From positions 198,501 through 262,500 of the forward strand of contig OU696578.1 in the NCBI GenBank assembly GCA_916048095.2: a stretch of DNA of 64,000 nucleotides, in the 5' to 3' direction. A program made the translations under genes and the position numbers. Shown piece after piece: positions 55,565-64,000 of the stretch. The stretch is from Sacculina carcini (taxonomy: Eukaryota > Arthropoda > Thecostraca > Sacculinidae). The notes beneath the pieces are model-generated. The model did no database searches. It was not told the DNA's origin and worked only from the letters and a program-made list of their open reading frames with translations. How positions within the stretch are numbered: the stretch's first letter is position 1; every line of letters starts with the position of its first letter.

Positions 55565-55576
55565 AAAAGGGTACAC
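55565..55576 (+). repeat. 12-mer monomer 18, chimeric context
   Basis: Five a monomers precede it but TTAGGGAACAC (55499) replaces TTGGGTAACGC. Crossover product. Confidence 0.98.
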
Positions 55577-56896
55577 TTAGGTACCACTTAGGGCACACTT
55601 AGGTAACACTTAGGGCACACTTAGGCAACACTTAGGGCATACTTAGGTAACACTTAGGGCACACTTAGGTAACACTTAGGGCACACTTAGGTAACACTTA
55701 GGGCACACTTAGGTAACACTTAGGGCACACTTAGGTAACACTTAGGTAACACTTAGGTAACACTTAGGTAACACTTAGGTAACACTTAGGGTACACTTAG
55801 GTAACACTTAGGGCACACTTAGGTAACACTTAGGGCACACTTAGGTAACACTTAGGGCATACTTAGGTAACACTTAGGGCACACTTAGGTAACACTTAGG
55901 GCACACTTAGGTAACACTTAGGGCACACTTACGTAACACTTAGGTAACACTTAGGTAACACTTAGGTAACACTTAGGGCACACTTAGGTAACACTTAGGT
56001 AACACTTAGGTAACACTTAGGTAACACTTAGGTAACACTTAGGTAACACTTAGGTAACACTTAGGTAACACTTAGGGTACACTTAGGTAACACTTAGGGC
56101 ACCCTTAGGTAACACTTAGGGCACACTTAGGTAACACTTGGGGCACACTTAGGTAACACTTAGGGCATACTTAGGTAACACTTAGGGCACACTTAGGTAA
56201 CACTTAGGGCACACTTAGGGCACACTTAGGTAACACTTAGGGCACACGTAGGTAACACTTAGGGCACACGTAGGTAACACTTAGGGCACACTTAGGTAAC
56301 ACTTAGGGCACACTTAGGTAACACTTAGGTAACACTTAGGGCACACTTAGGTAACACTTAGGGCACACTTAGGTAACACTTAGGGCACACTTAGGTAACA
56401 CTTAGAGCACACTTAGGTAACACTTAGGGCACACTTAGGTAACACTTAGGGCACACTTAGGTAACACTTAGGGCACACGTAGGTAACACTTAGGGCACAC
56501 GTAGGTAACACTTAGGGCACACTTAGGTAACACTTAGGGCACACTTAGGTAACACTTAGGTAACACTTAGGGCACACGTAGGTAACACTTAGGGCACACT
56601 TAGGTAACACTTAGGGCACACTTAGGTAACACTTAGGTAACACTTAGGGCACACTTAGGTAACACTTAGGGCACACTTAGGTAACACTTAGGGCACACTT
56701 AGGTAACACTTAGGGCACACTTAGGTAACACTTAGGGCACACTTAGGTAACACTTAGGGCACACTTAGGTAACACTTAGGTAACACTTAGGTAACACTTA
56801 GGTAACACTTAGGTAACACTTAGGTAACACTTAGGGCACACTTAGGTAACACTTAGGGCACACTTAGGTAACACTTAGGTAACACTTAGGGCACAC

Positions 56897-57204
56897 TTGG
56901 GTAACACCTAGGGCACACTTAGGGCTCACTTAGGTAACACTTAGGGCACAATGAGGTAACACTTAGGGCACACTTAGGTAACACTTAGGGCACACTTAGG
57001 TAACACTTAGGGCACACTTAGGTAACACTTATGGCACACTTAGGTAACACTTAGGGCACACTTAGGTAACACTTAGGGCACACTTAGGGCACACTTAGGT
57101 AACACTTAGGGCACACTTAGGTAACACTTAGGGCACACTTAGGTAACACTTAGGGCACACTTAGGGCACACTTAGGTAACACTTAGGGCACACTTAGGGC
57201 ACAC
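56897..57204. repeat. HOR block 45, 308-bp type
   Basis: Canonical K including GGCTCAC, so the loss at 53364 is private to the first copy of the triplication. Confidence 0.92.
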
Positions 57205-57798
57205 TTGGGTAACACCTAGGGCACACTTAGGGCTCACTTAGGTAACACTTAGGGCACAATGAGGTAACACTTAGGGCACACTTAGGTAACACTTAGGGCA
57301 CACTTAGGTAACACTTAGGGCACACTTAGGTAACACTTAGGGCACACTTAGGTAACACTTAGGGCACACTTAGGTAACACTTAGGGCAAACTTAGGTAAC
57401 ACTTAGGGCACACTTAGGTAACACTTAGGGCACACTTAGGTAACACTTAGGGCACACTTAGGTAACACTTAGGGCACACTTAGGTAACACTTAGGGCACA
57501 CTTAGGTAACACTTAGGGCATACTTAGGTAACACTTAGGGCACACTTAGGTAACACTTAGGGCACACTTAGGGCACACTTAGGTAACACTTAGGGCACAC
57601 TTAGGTAACACTTAGGGCACACGTAGGTAACACTTAGGGCACACTTAGGTAACACTTAGGGCACACTTAGGTAACACTTAGGGCACACTTAGGTAACACT
57701 TAGGTAACACTTAGGGCACACTGAGGTAACACTTAGGGCACACTTAGGTAACACTTAGGGCACACTTAGGTAACACTTAGGTAACACTTAGGGCACAC
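57205..57798. repeat. HOR block 46, 594-bp type
   Basis: Second triplication copy, displaced 3,555 bp from 53650. Confidence 0.92.
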
Positions 57799-60450
57799 TT
57801 GGGTAACACCTAGGGCACACTTAGGGCTCACTTAGGTAACACTTAGGGCACAATGAGGTAACACTTAGGGCACACTTAGGTAACACTTAGGGCACACTTA
57901 GGTAACACTTAGGGCACACTTAGGTAACACTTATGGCACACTTAGGTAACACTTAGGGCACACTTAGGTAACACTTAGGGCACACTTAGGGCACACTTAG
58001 GTAACACTTAGGGCACACTTAGGGCACACTTAGGTAACACTTAGGGCACACTGAGGTAACACTTAGGGCACACTTAGGTAACACTTAGGTAACACTTGGG
58101 TAACGCTTAGGTAACACTTAGGTAACACTTAGGTAACACTTAGGTAACACTTAGGTAACACAAAAGGGTACACTTAGGTACCACTTAGGGCACACTTAGG
58201 TAACACTTAGGGCACACTTAGGCAACACTTAGGGCATACTTAGGTAACACTTAGGGCACACTTAGGTAACACTTAGGGCACACTTAGGTAACACTTAGGG
58301 CACACTTAGGTAACACTTAGGGCACACTTAGGTAACACTTAGGTAACACTTAGGTAACACTTAGGTAACACTTAGGTAACACTTAGGGTACACTTAGGTA
58401 ACACTTAGGGCACACTTAGGTAACACTTAGGGCACACTTAGGTAACACTTAGGGCATACTTAGGTAACACTTAGGGCACACTTAGGTAACACTTAGGGCA
58501 CACTTAGGTAACACTTAGGGCACACTTACGTAACACTTAGGTAACACTTAGGTAACACTTAGGTAACACTTAGGGCACACTTAGGTAACACTTAGGTAAC
58601 ACTTAGGTAACACTTAGGTAACACTTAGGTAACACTTAGGTAACACTTAGGTAACACTTAGGTAACACTTAGGGTACACTTAGGTAACACTTAGGGCACC
58701 CTTAGGTAACACTTAGGGCACACTTAGGTAACACTTGGGGCACACTTAGGTAACACTTAGGGCATACTTAGGTAACACTTAGGGCACACTTAGGTAACAC
58801 TTAGGGCACACTTAGGGCACACTTAGGTAACACTTAGGGCACACGTAGGTAACACTTAGGGCACACGTAGGTAACACTTAGGGCACACTTAGGTAACACT
58901 TAGGGCACACTTAGGTAACACTTAGGTAACACTTAGGGCACACTTAGGTAACACTTAGGGCACACTTAGGTAACACTTAGGGCACACTTAGGTAACACTT
59001 AGAGCACACTTAGGTAACACTTAGGGCACACTTAGGTAACACTTAGGTAACACTTAGGGAACACTTAGGTAACACTTAGGTAACACTTAGGTAACACTTA
59101 GGTAACACTTAGGTAACACTTAGGTAACACTTAGGTAACACTTAGGGTACACTTAGGTAACACTTAGGTAACACTTAGGTAACACTTAGGTAACACTTAG
59201 GTAACACTTAGGTAACACTTAGGGTACACTTAGGTAACACTTAGGGCACACTTAGGTAACACTTAGGGCACACTTAGGTAACACTTAGGGCACACTTAGG
59301 GCACACTTAGGTAACACTTAGGGCACACTTAGGTAACACTTAGGGCACACTTAGGGCACACTTAGGTAACACTTAGGGCACACTGAGGTAACACTTAGGG
59401 CACACTTAGGTAACACTTAGGTAACACTTAGGTAACACTTAGGTAACACTTAGGTAACACTTAGGTAACACTTAGGTAACACTTAGGTAACACTTAGGTA
59501 ACACTTAGGGTACACTTAGGTAACACTTAGGGCACCCTTAGGTAACACTTAGGGCACACTTAGGTAACACTTGGGGCACACTTAGGTAACACTTAGGGCA
59601 TACTTAGGTAACACTTAGGGCACACTTAGGTAACACTTAGGGCACACTTAGGGCACACTTAGGTAACACTTAGGGCACACGTAGGTAACACTTAGGGCAC
59701 ACGTAGGTAACACTTAGGGCACACTTAGGTAACACTTAGGGCACACTTAGGTAACACTTAGGTAACACTTAGGGCACACTTAGGTAACACTTAGGGCACA
59801 CTTAGGTAACACTTAGGGCACACTTAGGTAACACTTAGAGCACACTTAGGTAACACTTAGGGCACACTTAGGTAACACTTAGGTAACACTTAGGGCACAC
59901 TTAGGTAACACTTAGGTAACACTTAGGTAACACTTAGGTAACACTTAGGTAACACTTAGGTAACACTTAGGTAACACTTAGGGTACACTTAGGTAACACT
60001 TAGGGCACACTTAGGTAACACTTAGGGCACACGTAGGTAACACTTAGGGCACACGTAGGTAACACTTAGGGCACACTTAGGTAACACTTAGGGCACACTT
60101 AGGTAACACTTAGGTAACACTTAGGGCACACGTAGGTAACACTTAGGGCACACTTAGGTAACACTTAGGGCACACTTAGGTAACACTTAGGTAACACTTA
60201 GGGCACACTTAGGTAACACTTAGGGCACACTTAGGTAACACTTAGGGCACACTTAGGTAACACTTAGGGCACACTTAGGTAACACTTAGGGCACACTTAG
60301 GTAACACTTAGGGCACACTTAGGTAACACTTAGGTAACACTTAGGTAACACTTAGGTAACACTTAGGTAACACTTAGGTAACACTTAGGGCACACTTAGG
60401 TAACACTTAGGGCACACTTAGGTAACACTTAGGTAACACTTAGGGCACAC
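57799..60450. repeat. HOR block 47, 2652 bp
   Basis: 12-mer at 58162. TTAGGGAACAC at 59054 is followed by the normal seven a, c, six a, c. At about 59406 TGAGG-b passes into nine a, c (59505) and TTAGGGCACCC (59527), restarting the series. There is no second 12-mer. An extra b, eight-a, c stretch follows TTAGAG. Confidence 0.88.
58162..58173 (+). repeat. 12-mer monomer 19
   Basis: Standard context, TTGGGTAACGC at 58096. 3,555 bp after the one at 54607. Confidence 0.98.
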
Positions 60451-60758
60451 TTGGGTAACACCTAGGGCACACTTAGGGCTCACTTAGGTAACACTTAGGG
60501 CACAATGAGGTAACACTTAGGGCACACTTAGGTAACACTTAGGGCACACTTAGGTAACACTTAGGGCACACTTAGGTAACACTTATGGCACACTTAGGTA
60601 ACACTTAGGGCACACTTAGGTAACACTTAGGGCACACTTAGGGCACACTTAGGTAACACTTAGGGCACACTTAGGTAACACTTAGGGCACACTTAGGTAA
60701 CACTTAGGGCACACTTAGGGCACACTTAGGTAACACTTAGGGCACACTTAGGGCACAC
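60451..60758. repeat. HOR block 48, 308-bp type
   Basis: Third copy, displaced 3,554 bp from 56897. Confidence 0.92.
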
Positions 60759-61352
60759 TTGGGTAACACTTAGGGCACACTTAGGGCTCACTTAGGTAAC
60801 ACTTAGGGCACAATGAGGTAACACTTAGGGCACACTTAGGTAACACTTAGGGCACACTTAGGTAACACTTAGGGCACACTTAGGTAACACTTAGGGCACA
60901 CTTAGGTAACACTTAGGGCACACTTAGGTAACACTTAGGGCAAACTTAGGTAACACTTAGGGCACACTTAGGTAACACTTAGGGCACACTTAGGTAACAC
61001 TTAGGGCACACTTAGGTAACACTTAGGGCACACTTAGGTAACACTTAGGGCACACTTAGGTAACACTTAGGGCATACTTAGGTAACACTTAGGGCACACT
61101 TAGGTAACACTTAGGGCACACTTAGGGCACACTTAGGTAACACTTAGGGCACACTTAGGTAACACTTAGGGCACACGTAGGTAACACTTAGGGCACACTT
61201 AGGTAACACTTAGGGCACACTTAGGTAACACTTAGGGCACACTTAGGTAACACTTAGGTAACACTTAGGGCACACTGAGGTAACACTTAGGGCACACTTA
61301 GGTAACACTTAGGGCACACTTAGGTAACACTTAGGTAACACTTAGGGCACAC
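60759..61352. repeat. HOR block 49, 594-bp type
   Basis: K monomer 2 starts TTAGG instead of CTAGG (60770), so this is the only K that keeps TTGGG but has lost the CCTAGG palindrome. Confidence 0.92.
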
Positions 61353-63135
61353 TTGGGTAACACCTAGGGCACACTTAGGGCTCACTTAGGTAACACTTAG
61401 GGCACAATGAGGTAACACTTAGGGCACACTTAGGTAACACTTAGGGCACACTTAGGTAACACTTAGGGCACACTTAGGTAACACTTATGGCACACTTAGG
61501 TAACACTTAGGGCACACTTAGGTAACACTTAGGGCACACTTAGGGCACACTTAGGTAACACTTAGGGCACACTTAGGGCACACTTAGGTAACACTTAGGG
61601 CACACTGAGGTAACACTTAGGGCACACTTAGGTAACACTTAGGTAACACTTGGGTAACACTTAGGTAACACTTAGGTAACACTTAGGTAACACTTAGGTA
61701 ACACTTAGGTAACACAAAAGGGTACACTTAGGTACCACTTAGGGCACACTTAGGTAACACTTAGGGCACACTTAGGCAACACTTAGGGCATACTTAGGTA
61801 ACACTTAGGGCACACTTAGGTAACACTTAGGGCACACTTAGGTAACACTTAGGGCACACTTAGGTAACACTTAGGGCACACTTAGGTAACACTTAGGTAA
61901 CACTTAGGTAACACTTAGGTAACACTTAGGTAACACTTAGGGTACACTTAGGTAACACTTAGGGCACACTTAGGTAACACTTAGGGCACACTTAGGTAAC
62001 ACTTAGGGCATACTTAGGTAACACTTAGGGCACACTTAGGTAACACTTAGGGCACACTTAGGTAACACTTAGGGCACACTTACGTAACACTTAGGTAACA
62101 CTTAGGTAACACTTAGGTAACACTTAGGGCACACTTAGGTAACACTTAGGTAACACTTAGGTAACACTTAGGTAACACTTAGGTAACACTTAGGTAACAC
62201 TTAGGTAACACTTAGGTAACACTTAGGGTACACTTAGGTAACACTTAGGGCACCCTTAGGTAACACTTAGGGCACACTTAGGTAACACTTGGGGCACACT
62301 TAGGTAACACTTAGGGCATACTTAGGTAACACTTAGGGCACACTTAGGTAACACTTAGGGCACACTTAGGGCACACTTAGGTAACACTTAGGGCACACGT
62401 AGGTAACACTTAGGGCACACGTAGGTAACACTTAGGGCACACTTAGGTAACACTTAGGGCACACTTAGGTAACACTTAGGTAACACTTAGGGCACACTTA
62501 GGTAACACTTAGGGCACACTTAGGTAACACTTAGGGCACACTTAGGTAACACTTAGAGCACACTTAGGTAACACTTAGGGCACACTTAGGTAACACTTAG
62601 GTAACACTTAGGGAACACTTAGGTAACACTTAGGTAACACTTAGGTAACACTTAGGTAACACTTAGGTAACACTTAGGTAACACTTAGGTAACACTTAGG
62701 GTACACTTAGGTAACACTTAGGTAACACTTAGGTAACACTTAGGTAACACTTAGGTAACACTTAGGTAACACTTAGGGTACACTTAGGTAACACTTAGGG
62801 CACACTTAGGTAACACTTAGGGCACACTTAGGTAACACTTAGGGCACACTTAGGGCACACTTAGGTAACACTTAGGGCACACTTAGGTAACACTTAGGGC
62901 ACACGTAGGTAACACTTAGGGCACACTTAGGTAACACTTAGGGCACACTTAGGTAACACTTTGGGCACACTTAGGTAACACTTAGGTAACACTTAGGGCA
63001 CACTTAGGTAACACTTAGGGCACACTTAGGGCACACTTAGGTAACACTTAGGGCACACTGAGGTAACACTTAGGGCACACTTAGGTAACACTTAGGGCAC
63101 ACTTAGGTAACACTTAGGTAACACTTAGGGCACAC
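61353..63135. repeat. HOR block 50, 1783-bp type
   Basis: 12-mer at 61716, preceded by TTGGGTAACAC (61650) instead of the usual TTGGGTAACGC, the same change as at 40225. Full tail with TTAGAG, TTAGGGAACAC and TTTGGG. Confidence 0.92.
61716..61727 (+). repeat. 12-mer monomer 20
   Basis: Preceded by TTGGGTAACAC (61650), the CAC form. Last register shift before the window end. Confidence 0.98.
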
Positions 63136-64000
63136 TTGGGTAACACCTAGGGCACACTTAGGGCTCACTTAGGTAACACTTAGGGCACAATGAGGTAACA
63201 CTTAGGGCACACTTAGGTAACACTTAGGGCACACTTAGGTAACACTTAGGGCACACTTAGGTAACACTTAGGGCACACTTAGGTAACACTTAGGGCACAC
63301 TTAGGTAACACTTAGGGCAAACTTAGGTAACACTTAGGGCACACTTAGGTAACACTTAGGGCACACTTAGGTAACACTTAGGGCACACTTAGGTAACACT
63401 TAGGGCACACTTAGGTAACACTTAGGGCACACTTAGGTAACACTTAGGTAACACTTAGGTAACACTTAGGTAACACTTAGGTAACACTTAGGTAACACTT
63501 AGGGTACACTTAGGTAACACTTAGGTAACACTTAGGTAACACTTAGGTAACACTTAGGTAACACTTAGGGCACACTTAGGTAACACTTAGGGCACACTTA
63601 GGCAACACTTAGGGCATACTTAGGTAACACTTAGGGCACACTTAGGTAACACTTAGGGCACACTTAGGTAACACTTAGGGCACACTTAGGTAACACTTAG
63701 GGCACACTTAGGTAACACTTAGGTAACACTTAGGTAACACTTAGGTAACACTTAGGGTACACTTAGGTAACACTTAGGGCACACTTAGGTAACACTTAGG
63801 GCACACTTAGGTAACACTTAGGGCACACGTAGGTAACACTTAGGGCACACGTAGGTAACACTTAGGGCACACTTAGGTAACACTTAGGGCACACTTAGGT
63901 AACACTTAGGTAACACTTAGGGCACACGTAGGTAACACTTAGGGCACACTTAGGTAACACTTAGGGCACACTTAGGTAACACTTAGGTAACACTTAGGGC
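63136..64000. repeat. HOR block 51 (partial, right edge)
   Basis: Canonical K, TTAGGGCAAAC at 63312 (176 bp after K, hence 1111- or 1496-type rather than 1023-type), six a and c, TTAGGCAACAC, CATAC, paired GTAGG. It runs out of the window inside an a/b zone. Confidence 0.9.

Larger units (their letters stand above)
54244..56896. repeat. HOR block 44, 2653 bp, two 12-mers, chimeric junction
   Basis: 12-mer at 54607, full series to TTAGGGAACAC (55499), then exactly five a monomers and a second 12-mer (55565) where seven a and c are expected. The series then starts again (TTACG near 55930, TTAGGGCACCC 56094). The junction lies inside the five-a run 55510-55564, which is identical in both parent contexts. 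Confidence 0.9.
52010..63135. repeat. 3.55-kb HOR present three times in tandem
   Basis: K pairs at 53342/53650/54244, 56897/57205/57799 and 60451/60759/61353 are spaced 3,555 and 3,554 bp. The one-base difference is the missing second 12-mer in the last interval. Copies one and two share structure from the 12-mer (52010, 55565) to TTAGGGAACAC (55499, 59054). The third is rearranged near 59.4-60.0 kb. Confidence 0.88.
1..64000 (+). repeat. 11-bp TTAGG-core satellite array, whole window
   Basis: Every base belongs to a head-to-tail 11-bp tandem repeat starting with TTAGG or a one- or two-base variant of it. The main monomers are TTAGGTAACAC (a), TTAGGGCACAC (b) and TTAGGGTACAC (c). First full monomer starts at 9 and the last TTAGG at 63989 is cut by the window end. 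About 5,816 monomers are present. No monomer is inverted and no unique sequence or transposon interrupts the array. TAG falls once per monomer on + and TAA once per monomer on -, and because 11 is not a multiple of 3 all six frames close about every 33 bp, so there are no genes. The size, regularity and higher-order structure fit eukaryotic heterochromatic satellite DNA. The chromosomal location and host are not determinable from the window. Confidence 0.99.

Noticed and set aside
1..64000. CRISPR array
   Set aside because: There are no unique spacers. Repeat and 'spacer' would both be copies of the same 11-bp monomer.
1..64000. Coding sequence for a repetitive protein
   Set aside because: Each monomer has TAG (+) and TAA (-), and an 11-bp period rotates these through all frames, closing every frame about every 33 bp. 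ATG on + occurs mainly in TTATGG and CAATGAGG monomers and reaches a stop within a few codons.
1..64000. Functional telomere repeat tract
   Set aside because: TTAGG(G) is never tandem at 5 or 6 bp. It is always separated by a non-telomeric CACAC or TAACAC spacer, and the array has HOR structure not expected of telomerase products.
1..64000. G-quadruplex-forming array
   Set aside because: GGG tracts in neighbouring b monomers are 8 bp apart and in a/b zones 19 bp apart, beyond usual loop lengths. Monomer a has only GG.
1..64000. Homeodomain (NK-2 type AAGTG core) binding array
   Set aside because: AAGTG occurs on the minus strand in nearly every monomer, but a five-base core in a simple repeat is not evidence of regulation.
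1..64000. tRNA, rRNA or other structured RNA genes
   Set aside because: No stretch departs from the 11-bp monomer, and the monomer has no notable self-complementarity beyond the short palindromes in variant monomers.
1..64000. Inverted segments of the array
   Set aside because: Scanning for CCTAA-type starts on the + strand gave none. All monomers are in the same orientation.
1..64000. Naming a host species or known satellite family
   Set aside because: I do not recognise this monomer as a named family, and TTAGG alone cannot separate arthropod from other hosts.

Overview
The whole window is one uninterrupted tandem satellite. It contains no gene, RNA gene, mobile element or unique sequence, and the array runs off both ends. 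The monomer is 11 bp and always begins with TTAGG in the + orientation; I saw no inverted unit. Three monomers make up nearly everything and differ only at monomer positions 6-7: a = TTAGGTAACAC, b = TTAGGGCACAC, c = TTAGGGTACAC. About 5,816 monomers fit in the window. The 11-bp register is kept throughout, except for twenty 12-bp monomers (AAAAGGGTACAC) that each shift it by one base. Checking the TTAGG phase at 9, 714, 20045, 30003, 45002 and 63961 agrees with exactly that number of shifts and no other net indel.

Two textures alternate. In one, a and b alternate as a 22-bp dimer, with occasional b-b neighbours. In the other, runs of 3-10 a monomers often end in c. Rare point-variant monomers sit on this background in a fixed order and act as landmarks: TTATGG, TGAGG, TTGGGTAACGC, the 12-mer, TTAGGTACCAC, TTAGGCAACAC, TTAGGGCATAC, TTACGTAACAC, TTAGGGCACCC, TTGGGGCACAC, paired GTAGG, TTAGAG, TTAGGGAACAC, TTTGGG and TTAGGGCAAAC. 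The clearest landmark is a six-monomer (66 bp) 'K cassette': TTGGGTAACAC, then a monomer starting CTAGG, one ending GGCTCAC, a plain a, one ending CACAA, and one starting TGAGG. I count 51 K cassettes, 45 canonical and 6 altered. I use them to cut the window into 52 blocks. Block lengths recur exactly (308, 506, 594, 914, 1023, 1496, 1783, 1893 bp), so this is a higher-order-repeat (HOR) array.

Blocks are shuffled into longer copied stretches: 6.6-11.2 kb matches 19.3-23.9 kb; 13.0-17.5 kb matches 27.4-31.9 kb; 24.4-27.4 kb matches 31.9-34.9 kb; 36.4-40.8 kb is tandemly duplicated at 40.8-45.2 kb; a 3.55-kb segment is present three times between 52.0 and 63.1 kb; and 0.1-1.73 kb matches 44.08-45.71 kb with one mismatch seen. 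Copies differ mostly by one 11-bp monomer in an a-run, by one 22-bp dimer in an a/b zone, or by a clean switch between block types inside an a-run. That is what unequal crossing-over, conversion and slippage would leave.

The sequence suggests a eukaryotic heterochromatic array (subtelomeric, pericentromeric or centromeric). I cannot name the organism. The TTAGG core equals the arthropod telomere pentamer, and b contains TTAGGG, but a five-base match is weak evidence of telomeric origin. Both strands have stop codons in all frames about every 33 bp, so coding is excluded. The main interest is the array's evolutionary record: a strict register, a dated indel, ordered landmarks and visible recombination junctions.
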